Source of the DNA: Streptomyces sp. NBC_00341
GTDB lineage: Bacteria > Actinomycetota > Actinomycetes > Streptomycetales > Streptomycetaceae
Length of the DNA: 64,000 bases
Reading direction: 5' to 3'
Assembly: GCF_041435055.1 (NCBI RefSeq)
Contig: NZ_CP108002.1
Coordinates: forward strand, 4,588,001-4,652,000
Part shown: piece by piece, positions 1 to 8,561 of the stretch
How the letters are laid out: every line of letters begins with the position of its first letter
Position numbering within the stretch: position 1 is the stretch's first letter
Made by a program: the position numbers and the translations under genes
The notes under the pieces: generated by a model
Seen by the model: the letters and a program-made list of their open reading frames with translations, nothing else
What the model was told of the DNA's origin: nothing
Databases searched by the model: none

Positions 1-11
1 GGAGGACCTCG

Positions 12-458
12 GTGAGAGGGGCACCCGCCGTCCGTACACGGAACCGGCTCGTGGACGAGGTGCTGCTGGACGAGTTCACCGGAGCTCGGCACGCCCCTGC
101 CCCGACGTGGCCGGTGTGGGGGCGAGAAGATCCGCACAGCACAACGTCAGAGGCAACGACAGAGACGAGGAAGAAGCCCGTGAAGAGACAGGCCCCGCGC
201 AGCGCTACGGCTTTGTACGCGACAGCCGCCACCTGCGCCGCCGTAGGAGCTCTGCTGTGGCTGCGCAGCCGGACCGGCGAGGGGCCCGGGGACTCCGGCC
301 TCCTTTACCTGTCCTCGTCGGACGCCGACAGCTACAGCCCCTCGGCATGGCGGGTGTGGTCACCCGCCATGCCCGAGGAACGCCTTGGTCTCTATCTCCT
401 CGCGGCCGCGCTGGTAATGGCTCTGGTCGCGCGCCTGGTCGCCGTCCGGCGCGAATGA
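12..458 (+). CDS. Small membrane protein of unknown function
   Basis: I do not recognise a family. The last 90 residues carry two hydrophobic segments (about residues 64-84 and 126-144) separated by a polar loop, so a two-pass membrane protein is likely. Two starts are possible. GTG at 12 follows a GGAGG six bases upstream and overlaps a TGA in another frame (GTGA), as in coupled operon genes. GTG at 180 follows GAGGAAG and gives a 92-residue protein beginning just before the first membrane segment. Codons between about 120 and 180 have lower third-position GC, which favours the later start. The stop is secure and the start is not. Confidence 0.5.
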   Translation: MRGAPAVRTRNRLVDEVLLDEFTGARHAPAPTWPVWGREDPHSTTSEATTETRKKPVKRQAPRSATALYATAATCAAVGALLWLRSRTGEGPGDSGLLYLSSSDADSYSPSAWRVWSPAMPEERLGLYLLAAALVMALVARLVAVRRE

Positions 459-483
459 ACCGTGCCCGGTACGCCGCCGCGAG

Positions 484-1683
484 TCAGGCCTCGGCGTTGA
501 CGGCCGAGGGGTCCGGGGTGTTCGTCCGTACGACTCGGCGGCGGCGGGTCGGCATGCCGAAGGTGGGGTTGGCGACGCCCCAGGCCGCGCCCTTGCAGAC
601 CAGCTCCTTGTAGCGGGCGGCGAGCCGTCCGGTCAGGGCTGCCCGGACCGAGCGGTCGTCGGCGGTGACGTACTGGATCACGCCCTCCTTGCGGCCCAGC
701 GAGATGCACTGGTTGAAGTAGCGGAGCGGTGAGTGCGGAGGCTTCGTACCCGTCAGGCGGGCCGCGATTCCGTCGGCGGCCTGCCAGGCCATGGGGACGC
801 CCGAGGCGCAGGACATGCGCAGGGGCTTGTCGCCGGGGCCCATTGCCATCGCCGCGTCGCCCACGGCGTACACGTCCGGGTGGGAGACCGAGCGCATGGC
901 TCCGTCGACCACGATCCGGCCGGTGGCGGTGACTTCGAGGGCGGTGGCCCGCGCGATCGGGTGGACGGCGAAGCCCGTGGTCCACACGGTGACCTCGGCC
1001 GGGATGGACGCGCCGTCGGCGGTGGTGACGTGGTCGGGCTCGACGCCCGTGACGGCGGTGTTCTCGTGCACCGTGATGCCGAGCCTGTCGGCCACGCGGC
1101 GCAGGTGCAGGCGGCCCTTGGGGGAGAGCCAGTCGCCCAGGGTGCCCCGGGCGGCGAGGGCGACGTCGAGGTCCGGGCGGGCCTCGGCGATCTCGGTCGC
1201 CGCCTCCAGTCCGGTGAGGCCGCCGCCGACGACGAGCACGGGCCGGCCGGGCTCCAGGCGGGCCAGGCGCTCGCGCAGCCGGAGTGCTCCGGGGCGGCCG
1301 GCGATCTCGTGGGCGTGCTCGGCGGTGCCGGGGACACCGTGGGGGTCCCAGCCGCTGCCGAGGGCGTACACGAGGGTGTCGTAGGCCAGTTCCTCCTGCG
1401 CGCCGGCCTCGTCCGTGACGGCTACCGTCCTGCGGTCGACGTCGATGCCGGTGACCTTCGCGAGCTTCGGCTCGACCCCGGTTCCCGCGAACATCTCGCT
1501 GAAGGGCCGGGGCCTGAGGTCCTGGCCGGTCGCCAGCTGGTGCATCCGGACCCGCTCGACGAAGTCGGGCTCGGCGTTGACGAGGGTGATGGCGACGTCT
1601 TCACGGCGCAGGCGCCTTGCGAGGCGCCCGGCAGCGGTGGCTCCGGCGTATCCGGCTCCGAGGACGATGATTCGGTGCTGCAT
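484..1683 (-). CDS. NAD(P)/FAD-dependent oxidoreductase, type II NADH dehydrogenase-like
   Basis: This is a 399-residue flavoprotein of the pyridine nucleotide-disulfide oxidoreductase fold. The FAD-binding Rossmann motif G9-x-G11-x-x-G14 (VLGAGYAG) is at the N-terminus. A second nucleotide-binding motif (VVGGGLTGLEAA) lies near residue 160, and the C-terminal FAD motif YAVGDAA is present. No redox-active CxxC is seen, which fits type II NADH:quinone dehydrogenases rather than thioredoxin or lipoamide reductases. I chose the ATG at 1683 because AGGAG lies about 9 bases upstream and the flavin motif begins immediately after. It lies 92 bp downstream of the ECF41 sigma gene on the same strand, and oxidoreductases are common ECF41 partners. 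The electron acceptor is not readable from sequence. Confidence 0.85.
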   Translation of the reverse strand: MQHRIIVLGAGYAGATAAGRLARRLRREDVAITLVNAEPDFVERVRMHQLATGQDLRPRPFSEMFAGTGVEPKLAKVTGIDVDRRTVAVTDEAGAQEELAYDTLVYALGSGWDPHGVPGTAEHAHEIAGRPGALRLRERLARLEPGRPVLVVGGGLTGLEAATEIAEARPDLDVALAARGTLGDWLSPKGRLHLRRVADRLGITVHENTAVTGVEPDHVTTADGASIPAEVTVWTTGFAVHPIARATALEVTATGRIVVDGAMRSVSHPDVYAVGDAAMAMGPGDKPLRMSCASGVPMAWQAADGIAARLTGTKPPHSPLRYFNQCISLGRKEGVIQYVTADDRSVRAALTGRLAARYKELVCKGAAWGVANPTFGMPTRRRRVVRTNTPDPSAVNAEA

Positions 1684-1775
1684 TTCCCTGCTCCTGTCTC
1701 GCGCGGGTTCGCCCCTTGAACCGGGCAGTCCGTCGTTTCCTGACAGGGGTGGGGTGTGAGCGGGGTCACATTGAG

Positions 1776-2723
1776 TTAGAAGGCGGTGAACAGGGGGTTC
1801 CCGTGGTCGCCGGTGGCCGCCCAGTGCCGAGTCGCGCGTTCGAGCTTGTCGGGGTTGACCTGGCTGAGGATCGCGGTGATGCCCTCTGTGGTGATCTCCA
1901 GGCACATGATCCCGATGATCCGGCCCTCGAAGACCACCACGACGGCGGGGGCGCCGTTGGCGGTCGTGACGTGGACGTCGGGCGAGCCGCCGACCAGGGC
2001 ACGCTTGGCCTTGCCGGGTTTGAACAGTCCCCGCACGAACGTGGCGACCGCGACGGCACCCTCGAACGCCTTGGCGCGGGCCGGGACCTTTCCGCCGCCG
2101 TCACCGACGGAGACGGCGTCCTCGGTGAGCAGCCGCACGAGCGGCTCGGTCCGGCCGCTGGTGGCGGCGGCGAGGAACTCCCCGACGATCCGCCGGGCGG
2201 TCGCCTCGTCGACCTCGGAGCGGGTCCTGCCGTCCGCGACGTGCTTCTTGGCGCGGTGCAGGATCTGCTGGCAGGAGGCTTCGGTGAGGTCGAGGATCTC
2301 CGCGATCTCGCGGTGCCGGTAGCCGAAGGCCTCCCGGAGCACGTACACGGCCCGTTCGTTGGGGGAGAGGCGTTCCATGAGGACGAGCACCGCGTACGAG
2401 ACCGATTCGCGCTGTTCCGCGGTGGCGGCGGGACCGAGCATCGGGTCCCCGGCGAGCAGTGGTTCCGGCAGCCACTGGCCCACGTAGGTCTCGCGCCGGG
2501 CGCGGGCCGAGGTGAGCTGGTTGAGGCACAGGTTGGTGAGGACCTTCGTCAGCCAGGCCTCGGGGACCTCGATACGGCCGACGTCGGCGGCCTGCCAGCG
2601 CAGGAACGTGTCCTGCACGGCGTCCTCCGCCTCGCTCGCGGAACCGAGCAGCCGGTAGGCGATGGCCTGAAGTCGCGGCCTTGAGGCCTCGAACCGCTCG
2701 ACGTCGTCCGCGCTCAGGGTCAT
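1776..2723 (-). CDS. sigJ: ECF41-type RNA polymerase sigma factor (SigJ-like)
   Basis: The 315-residue protein has sigma-70 region 2 (about residues 10-75) and region 4 (about 105-165, including the HREIAEILDLTEASCQQ helix-turn-helix). A C-terminal SnoaL-like extension follows (about 175-315). The motifs WLPEPLL in the inter-domain linker, DGGGK and NPDKL are the signature motifs of the ECF41 group. In that group the fused SnoaL-like domain controls the sigma factor instead of a separate anti-sigma factor, and accordingly no anti-sigma gene is adjacent. The downstream oxidoreductase gene on the same strand is a plausible target or partner. Promoter recognition and the inducing signal are unknown. 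The start codon ATG at 2723 fits the family N-terminus. Confidence 0.9.
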   Translation of the reverse strand: MTLSADDVERFEASRPRLQAIAYRLLGSASEAEDAVQDTFLRWQAADVGRIEVPEAWLTKVLTNLCLNQLTSARARRETYVGQWLPEPLLAGDPMLGPAATAEQRESVSYAVLVLMERLSPNERAVYVLREAFGYRHREIAEILDLTEASCQQILHRAKKHVADGRTRSEVDEATARRIVGEFLAAATSGRTEPLVRLLTEDAVSVGDGGGKVPARAKAFEGAVAVATFVRGLFKPGKAKRALVGGSPDVHVTTANGAPAVVVVFEGRIIGIMCLEITTEGITAILSQVNPDKLERATRHWAATGDHGNPLFTAF

Positions 2724-2748
2724 GGCCCGGATCCTAGTCCCGCGCCCG

Positions 2749-2809
2749 TTGCCGGTGTCCGTTGTCAGTGTCCGTTTGCCAGTGTTCGTTTGTCAGTTGC
2801 CGGTGTCAG
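2749..2809. repeat. Degenerate 13-bp tandem repeat between divergent genes
   Basis: Four 13-14 bp units and one 8-bp partial unit are visible: TTGCCGGTGTCCG (2749), TTGTCAGTGTCCG (2762), TTTGCCAGTGTTCG (2775), TTTGTCAG (2789, partial) and TTGCCGGTGTCAG (2797). They lie in the 121-bp gap between the sigJ start (2723, leftward) and the DUF2797 gene (2845, rightward). They may be iterated binding sites or a slippage-derived array; which one cannot be decided here. Confidence 0.6.
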
Positions 2810-2844
2810 CGCCCGCTGTCAGTGGCCGGTCGTAGGGTTCCCGC

Positions 2845-3738
2845 ATGGGATGGCAGTGCACCGGGCTTCGGTGGCCCGAGGAACGGGGTGGTCCCGTGCT
2901 CGGGTGGCGCAAGGGGCGCGAGGTCCGCGGGAGCGCGCTGGCGTACGGGAGCGCGTTCGGGTTCCGTGCCGAGGGGGTGCGGGGCTGCGGCGGGGCGCGG
3001 GGGAACGCCTGCCCGGTGGGGGCCGAGGTGCCGGCCCGGAGCACCGGGGGCCGGTGTCCCGAGTGCGGGCGGCTGGACCGGGCGCATTCGGTGGCGGCCG
3101 ACACGATCCCCGATGACCCGCGCACCTACCGCGTGTACCTGGCCTGGTTCGGGCCCGGGATGGTGAAGGTGGGGATCACCGCGGAGGAGCGCGGCGCTGC
3201 CCGGCTGCGGGAGCAGGGGGCGGTGGTCTTCAGCTGGCTGGGGCGCGGTCCGCTGATGGCGGCGCGCCGGGCCGAGGAGCTGCTGCGGGCCGCGCTCGGG
3301 GTGCCGGACCGGATTCCGTACGCCCGGAAGCGGGCGGTGCGGGCGCGGCTCCCGGGGGCGGAGGAGCGGGCCGGTGAGGTGGCTGAGCTGTACGGGCGGG
3401 CCGTGGCGCTCGACGGGGGCGGCTGGCCCGAGGCGCTGGAGCGGCTGCCGTTCGAGGCCGTCGACCATGCGGGGATCTTCGGGATCGGTGCGGCCGGGGA
3501 CCCCACGGGTGGCGTCGTGCGGGTGGTGACCGGGCTGGTGGGCGGAGGCGCAGTCGCGGGGCGGCTGGTCGCGGCGGCCGGGCCGGATCTGCACCTGGAG
3601 ACCGGTGCGGACGGTGTCGTCGTGGTGGACACCCGGCTGATGACGGGCTGGGCGCTGACGGCGGCCGGTCCGGAGGCCGGGGTGAGTGTGCCGACCGTCG
3701 GCATCGGGGGCGGTGTCTCGCAGGACGGGCTGTTCTGA
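2845..3738 (+). CDS. DUF2797 domain-containing protein
   Basis: The 297-residue protein has an N-terminal cysteine-rich segment (C5, a CGG..NACP stretch near residue 50, and CPEC near residue 70) that could bind zinc. It is followed by the DUF2797 core with VYLAWFGPGMVKVGIT and an EERGAARLREQGA segment. That core resembles a GIY-YIG-like layout (YL...VKVGIT...R), but catalytic function has not been established for the family. The start ATG at 2845 has only a weak AGGG upstream. An amidohydrolase gene follows after 29 bp, so the two may be cotranscribed. The family assignment is firm and the function is unknown. Confidence 0.8.
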   Translation: MGWQCTGLRWPEERGGPVLGWRKGREVRGSALAYGSAFGFRAEGVRGCGGARGNACPVGAEVPARSTGGRCPECGRLDRAHSVAADTIPDDPRTYRVYLAWFGPGMVKVGITAEERGAARLREQGAVVFSWLGRGPLMAARRAEELLRAALGVPDRIPYARKRAVRARLPGAEERAGEVAELYGRAVALDGGGWPEALERLPFEAVDHAGIFGIGAAGDPTGGVVRVVTGLVGGGAVAGRLVAAAGPDLHLETGADGVVVVDTRLMTGWALTAAGPEAGVSVPTVGIGGGVSQDGLF

Positions 3739-3767
3739 GATCGTCGGGGCGGTCGGAGGAGGAATGT

Positions 3768-4655
3768 ATGGCGGAGCGCATGGCTGACGAACGCGACGAC
3801 GTGGTGCGGTTCTGGGAGCGGCTCGGACTGCCCGGACTCATCGACGTCCACACGCATTTCATGCCGGAGCGGGTGCTGCGCAAGGTCTGGGCCTACTTCG
3901 ACTCCGCCGGTCCGCTGACCGGGATGGAGTGGCCGATCACCTACCGGCACGACGAGGACGAACGGCTCGCGCTGCTGCGTTCGTTCGGCGTGCTCCGGTT
4001 CACCTCGATGCTCTACCCGCACAAGGCGGGGATGGCGGCCTGGCTGAACGGCTGGGCGGCCGGGTTCGCGGAGCGGGTGCCCGACTGTCTGCACACCGCC
4101 ACGTTCTTCCCGGAGGAGGGCGTGGAGGCGTACGTGACGCAGGCCCTCGAAGGGGGTGCGCGGGTCTTCAAGTCGCACCTCCAGGTCGGGGCGTACGACC
4201 CGAACGATCCACTGCTGGACCCCGTGTGGGGGCTGCTCGCCGAGGCGGGCGTCCCGGTCGTCATGCACTGCGGGTCCGGGCCCGCCCCGGGGAAGCACAC
4301 CGGGCCCGAACCGGTCGGGCGGCTGCTCGCCAGGCATCCCCGGCTGCCGCTGATCGTGGCCCACATGGGGATGCCGGAGTACGCGGAGTTCCTGGCGCTC
4401 GCGGAGGCGTACCCGCGGGTGCGCCTCGACACGACGATGGCGTTCACCGACTTCACCGAGGGCTTCACCCCGTTCCCGGCCGTGGAACGGGGACGGCTGG
4501 CGGCGCTCGGGGACCGGATCCTGCTGGGGACGGACTTCCCGAACATCCCGTACCCGTACGCACACCAGCTGCACGCCCTGGAGCGGCTGGAGCTCGGGGA
4601 CGACTGGCTGCGGGCGGTCTGCCACGACAACGCGAAGGCGCTGTTCGACTGCTGA
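3768..4655 (+). CDS. Amidohydrolase family protein (Amidohydro_2, TIM-barrel)
   Basis: This 295-residue protein is a metal-dependent hydrolase or decarboxylase of the amidohydrolase superfamily. It shows the N-terminal metal motif DVHTHF, a mid-barrel His in VVMHCGS, a further His in IVAHMG, and the C-terminal Asp in LLGTDFPNIPY. This is the usual ligand order for the PF04909 group (which includes ACMSD-like decarboxylases and TIM-barrel lactonases). The substrate cannot be deduced. GGAGGAGGA lies just upstream; ATG at 3768 and ATG at 3780 are both possible starts. The gene follows the DUF2797 gene by 29 bp. Confidence 0.85.
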   Translation: MAERMADERDDVVRFWERLGLPGLIDVHTHFMPERVLRKVWAYFDSAGPLTGMEWPITYRHDEDERLALLRSFGVLRFTSMLYPHKAGMAAWLNGWAAGFAERVPDCLHTATFFPEEGVEAYVTQALEGGARVFKSHLQVGAYDPNDPLLDPVWGLLAEAGVPVVMHCGSGPAPGKHTGPEPVGRLLARHPRLPLIVAHMGMPEYAEFLALAEAYPRVRLDTTMAFTDFTEGFTPFPAVERGRLAALGDRILLGTDFPNIPYPYAHQLHALERLELGDDWLRAVCHDNAKALFDC

Positions 4656-4751
4656 GCCGGCCGTCACCGCCTTTCCCGCTTCCCGGGCTTTCTCAGGGAA
4701 TTCACAGAATCGGAAAAGAACTCTCTCAGGGGCGTCTCACAGGGTGGGGCC

Positions 4752-5492
4752 ATGACGACGACGACCTCGCCCCAGGGGCGTACCGAACTGCTCAGGCCGG
4801 ACCACAGCCCCGTCCGGGTCCTGGTCGTGGACGACGAGGCGCCGCTCGCCGAGCTGCTCTCCATGGCGTTGCGCTACGAGGGCTGGGAGGTGCGCAGCGC
4901 CGGGGACGGTGCCGGTGCCGTGCGTACCGCCCGTGACTTCCGGCCCGACGCGGTGGTCCTCGACGTGATGCTGCCCGACACGGACGGGCTCTCCGTCCTC
5001 GGCAGGCTGCGCCGGGAGCTCTCGGACGTACCGGTGCTGTTCCTGACCGCGCGGGACTCCGTGGAGGACCGGATCGCCGGGCTCACGGCGGGCGGCGACG
5101 ACTACGTCACGAAACCGTTCAGCCTGGAGGAGGTCGTGGCCCGGCTGCGCGGGCTGATCCGGCGGTCCGGTACGGCGGCGGTGCGCAGCGAGTCGACGCT
5201 CGCCGTCGGGGACCTGCTGCTGGACGAGGACAGCCACGAGGTGAGCCGGGGCGGTGCCAACATCCACCTCACGGCCACCGAGTTCGAGCTGCTGCGCTTC
5301 CTGATGCGCAATCCGCGCCGGGTGCTGAGCAAGGCGCAGATCCTGGACCGGGTCTGGAACTACGACTTCGGCGGCCAGGCCAATGTCGTCGAGCTGTACA
5401 TCTCCTACCTGCGCAAGAAGATCGACGCGGGCCGGACGCCGATGATCCACACCCGGCGCGGGGCGGGGTATCTCATCAAGCCCGGTGAGTAG
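4752..5492 (+). CDS. OmpR/PhoB-family two-component response regulator
   Basis: The 246-residue protein has a receiver domain (about residues 21-135) with acidic pocket D27-D28, phospho-acceptor D71 in VLDVMLPD, T99 and K121. A winged-helix OmpR/PhoB DNA-binding domain (about 150-242) follows, with the HLTATEFELLRFL and RRGAGYLI segments. Its stop codon overlaps the start of the histidine kinase by 8 bp (5485-5492), so the two are translationally coupled partners. It is transcribed with the kinase. The regulon is unknown, though the two glycosyltransferase genes immediately downstream are candidates. Confidence 0.93.
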   Translation: MTTTTSPQGRTELLRPDHSPVRVLVVDDEAPLAELLSMALRYEGWEVRSAGDGAGAVRTARDFRPDAVVLDVMLPDTDGLSVLGRLRRELSDVPVLFLTARDSVEDRIAGLTAGGDDYVTKPFSLEEVVARLRGLIRRSGTAAVRSESTLAVGDLLLDEDSHEVSRGGANIHLTATEFELLRFLMRNPRRVLSKAQILDRVWNYDFGGQANVVELYISYLRKKIDAGRTPMIHTRRGAGYLIKPGE

Positions 5493-7092
5493 CCGGAAGG
5501 GACGGCCACGGAACGGGCGGAAGGGGCGGAAGGGGCCGTGGACGTTGCGGACCCGGCTCGTCGTCTCCGCGGTGTCGCTGATCGCGGTCGTCGCGGCCGT
5601 CATCGGCTCGGTCACCGCCATCGCCTTCCACAGCTACATGTACGGGAAGCTCGACGACCAGTTGCGCGATATCGCGGTCCGGGCCGAGCACCTGCCGGGG
5701 GCGCCCGTCCCCGGTGGGCTCAAGAACAGGCAGCCGCTCGGCTTCATAGGGGGCGGGGGCCAGCCGCTCAAGACGTTCGGCGCCGTCCTCACGGACGGGG
5801 CCGTCACCTCCTCCCTGGTCGTGCAGGCGGGGCGGCCGGAGGCGCAGCCGAGCAACGAGCCGCTGACCGGCGCCCAGAGGCACGTCCTGGAGTCGGCCGG
5901 GCTCCCGGCGGACCGGCACGCGCACGATGTCGAGCTGCCCGGACTCGGCGGCTACCGGGTGGAGGCCGTCCCCATGAGCGACGGCACGACCGTGCTCGTC
6001 GGCATCCCCACCGCCGAGGTGAGCAAGGCGCTCAGCACCCTGATCCTCGTCGAGGTGTGCGTGACCGCGGCCGGGCTCATCGCCGCCGGGATCGCGGGCG
6101 CCGCCATGGTCACGGTCGCCCTGCGCCCGCTGCGCCGGGTGGCCGCCACCGCGACCCGGGTCTCCGAGATACCGCTGCACAGCGGCGAGGTCGCCCTGTT
6201 CGAGCGGGTCCCGGGCGCGGAGGCCGATCCGCGTACCGAGGTCGGCCAGGTCGGCGCGGCCCTCAACCGGATGCTGGGCCATGTCGGTTCGGCCCTGGAC
6301 GCGCGGCAGAAGAGCGAGATGCGGGTCCGCCGGTTCGTCGCGGACGCCAGCCACGAGCTGCGCACCCCGCTCGCCTCGATCCGCGGGTACGCCGAACTGA
6401 CCCGGCGCGGCCGGGAGGACACCGGCCCCGACACCCGGCACGCGCTGGGCCGGATCGAGTCGGAGGCGGAACGCATGACGGGCATGGTGGAGGATCTGCT
6501 GCTGCTCGCCCGGCTGGACGCCGGACGGCCGCTCAGTTACGAGAGCACCGATCTGTCACCGCTCGTCATAGACGCGGTGAGCGATGCCCGGGTCGCGGGA
6601 CCTCCCGGCTCCCCGGGCGGGCCGGGGCCCACCCACCACTGGCGCCTCGATCTGCCGGAGGCACCGGCCGCCGTACGGGCCGATCCGACCAGGATCCAGC
6701 AGGTGCTGGTCAACCTGCTGGCCAACGCCCGCACGCACACCCCGCCCGGGACCACGGTCACCGCCCGGGTGCGCGCGGGGGCCGGGCGCCCGTGGGTCAC
6801 GCTGGAGGTCCAGGACAACGGGCCCGGGATTCCGGCGCAGTTGCTGCCGCACGTCTTCGAACGGTTCGCGCGCGGGGACGCCTCGCGCTCCCGGCACGCC
6901 GGCTCGACGGGGCTCGGCCTCGCCATCGTGCAGGCCGTGGTCGCCGCGCACGACGGCGTCGTCGAGGTGCGTTCGGTGCCGGGCGACACGGTGTTCGCCG
7001 TCCACCTGCCGGCGGACCCGGCGGACCCGGGGTGCGCGGACGGGATCCCGACCCACTCACAGCGGGACCACAGGCTCAGCACACAGGCGTGA
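5485..7092 (+). CDS. Membrane sensor histidine kinase
   Basis: This 535-residue kinase is the cognate partner of the upstream response regulator, whose stop it overlaps. It has a first membrane helix at about residues 24-48, an extracytoplasmic sensor region to about 180, and a second membrane helix at about 183-215. A HAMP linker follows, then HisKA with the H-box ASHELRTPL (phospho-acceptor H290). The HATPase domain has an N box (NLLANA), DNGPGIP and STGLGLAIV. The sensor domain is not a fold I recognise. The GTG at 5485 gives the 8-bp overlap. The next gene starts 26 bp downstream, so the operon may continue. Confidence 0.93.
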   Translation: MSSRKGRPRNGRKGRKGPWTLRTRLVVSAVSLIAVVAAVIGSVTAIAFHSYMYGKLDDQLRDIAVRAEHLPGAPVPGGLKNRQPLGFIGGGGQPLKTFGAVLTDGAVTSSLVVQAGRPEAQPSNEPLTGAQRHVLESAGLPADRHAHDVELPGLGGYRVEAVPMSDGTTVLVGIPTAEVSKALSTLILVEVCVTAAGLIAAGIAGAAMVTVALRPLRRVAATATRVSEIPLHSGEVALFERVPGAEADPRTEVGQVGAALNRMLGHVGSALDARQKSEMRVRRFVADASHELRTPLASIRGYAELTRRGREDTGPDTRHALGRIESEAERMTGMVEDLLLLARLDAGRPLSYESTDLSPLVIDAVSDARVAGPPGSPGGPGPTHHWRLDLPEAPAAVRADPTRIQQVLVNLLANARTHTPPGTTVTARVRAGAGRPWVTLEVQDNGPGIPAQLLPHVFERFARGDASRSRHAGSTGLGLAIVQAVVAAHDGVVEVRSVPGDTVFAVHLPADPADPGCADGIPTHSQRDHRLSTQA

Positions 7093-7118
7093 CAGGGCGG
7101 TTGGCGAGTGTCGGTGTC

Positions 7119-8561
7119 ATGCGAACCGACACTCCCTGGAGCGCCCTGCCGGCCCGGGACCACCTCCTGGCGGGCGTGGCCGATGCGGCAGGTGCACCCG
7201 TCCTCGATGTGGTGGTACCCGTCTACAACGAGGAGAAGGACCTCGAACCGTGCGTGCTGCGGCTGCACGACCATCTCGCGCGCACCTTCCCGTACGCCTT
7301 CCGGATCACCGTCGCGGACAACGCGAGCACCGACCGGACGCCGGAGGTGGCGCGGCGGCTCGCGCGGACGCTTCCCGGGGTGCGGTCGTACCGGCTGGAG
7401 GAGAAGGGGCGGGGGCGGGCCCTGCGGACCGTCTGGTCGCACTCCGACGCGCCGGTCCTCGCCTACATGGACGTGGACCTCTCCACCGACCTGAACGCGC
7501 TGCTCCCGCTGGTCGCCCCGCTGATCTCCGGCCACTCGGACCTGGCCATCGGCTCGCGTCTCGCCCGCAGTTCGCGGGTGGTGCGGGGGACGAAGCGGGA
7601 GTTCATCTCGCGGGCGTACAACATCATCCTGCGCTCGTCGCTCGCCGCCCGGTTCAGCGACGCGCAGTGCGGGTTCAAGGCGATCCGCCGCGATGTCGCG
7701 CAGCGGCTGCTGCCGATGGTCGAGGACACCGGCTGGTTCTTCGACACCGAGCTGCTGGTGCTCGCGGAGCGGGCCGGGCTGCGCATCCACGAGGTGCCGG
7801 TCGACTGGGTGGACGACCCCGACTCGACCGTCCACATCGTGCGGACCGCGACCGAGGACCTGAAGGGCGTGTGGCGCGTGGGGCGGGCGCTGGCCGTCGG
7901 CGCGCTGCCGCTGGACCGGCTGGCCCGGCCCTTCGGCGACGACCCGCGCGACCGGGGGATCGGCGGGGTGCCGCGCGGACTGGCCCGGCAGCTGGTCGGG
8001 TTCTGTGTGGTGGGCGCCCTGTCGACGCTTCTCTACCTGGCCCTGTACTCGCTCTTCCGGCTGGGCGTCGGGCCGCAGTTGGCCAACGGCTGCGCGCTGC
8101 TGGTCTCCGCCGTCGTCAATACGTCGGCCAACCGGAGGCTCACCTTCGGCGTACGCGGCCGGGGCGGGGCCGTCCGCCACCAGGCGCAGGGGCTCGTGGT
8201 CTTCGCCATCGGTCTCGCCCTGACCAGCGGCTCGCTGGCCGCCCTGGGCGCGGCTTCCGGATCGCCGTCCCACGGCACCGAGCTCGCCGTGCTGATCGCG
8301 GCCAACCTCGCGGCGACCGTCCTGCGCTTCCTGCTCTTCCGCGCCTGGGTCTTCCCGGACCGCGACCGCGACCAGGGCGGTGACCGGGGCGGTGACGCGG
8401 ACGGCGACCGGGGCGGTGACGCGGTCGCGGTCGGTGAGAGGGGCGGTGACGCGGACGGACCGGTCCACGCGCCGCCGCCCCGCCCGTCCGCAGAGCAGGC
8501 CGACGACACCCGCGCCGAGCCGGCCGACGACACCCACCACGAACTGAGGAACGCCCGATGA
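7119..8561 (+). CDS. Family 2 glycosyltransferase fused to a GtrA-like membrane domain
   Basis: The 480-residue protein begins with a GT-A glycosyltransferase domain of the dolichyl-phosphate mannose synthase type. It shows VVVPVYNEEKDLEPCV, VADNASTD, the metal-binding DVD in AYMDVDLSTD, and a C-terminal AQCGFKAI/WFFDTELL region. From about residue 280 a GtrA-like domain with four hydrophobic segments follows. The C-terminal 50 residues are a low-complexity Asp/Gly/Arg repeat (GGDRGGD-type). ATG at 7119 is the start; the frame stays open far upstream, but that extension has poor codon bias. The last 4 bp (ATGA) overlap the next glycosyltransferase gene. The likely role is making or flipping a polyprenyl-phosphate sugar for the GT39 enzyme. 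Confidence 0.9.
   Translation: MRTDTPWSALPARDHLLAGVADAAGAPVLDVVVPVYNEEKDLEPCVLRLHDHLARTFPYAFRITVADNASTDRTPEVARRLARTLPGVRSYRLEEKGRGRALRTVWSHSDAPVLAYMDVDLSTDLNALLPLVAPLISGHSDLAIGSRLARSSRVVRGTKREFISRAYNIILRSSLAARFSDAQCGFKAIRRDVAQRLLPMVEDTGWFFDTELLVLAERAGLRIHEVPVDWVDDPDSTVHIVRTATEDLKGVWRVGRALAVGALPLDRLARPFGDDPRDRGIGGVPRGLARQLVGFCVVGALSTLLYLALYSLFRLGVGPQLANGCALLVSAVVNTSANRRLTFGVRGRGGAVRHQAQGLVVFAIGLALTSGSLAALGAASGSPSHGTELAVLIAANLAATVLRFLLFRAWVFPDRDRDQGGDRGGDADGDRGGDAVAVGERGGDADGPVHAPPPRPSAEQADDTRAEPADDTHHELRNAR

Noticed and set aside
1684-1905. Longer N-terminus for the NADH-dehydrogenase-like protein.
   Set aside because: It overlaps the 3' end of the sigma factor gene, and the FAD motif starts right after ATG 1683 with a good ribosome-binding site.
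5538-7118. Upstream extension of the GT2-GtrA frame (527 more codons).
   Set aside because: It overlaps the histidine kinase in another frame, with random-looking Arg/Ala/Gly sequence. The enzyme fold starts after ATG 7119.
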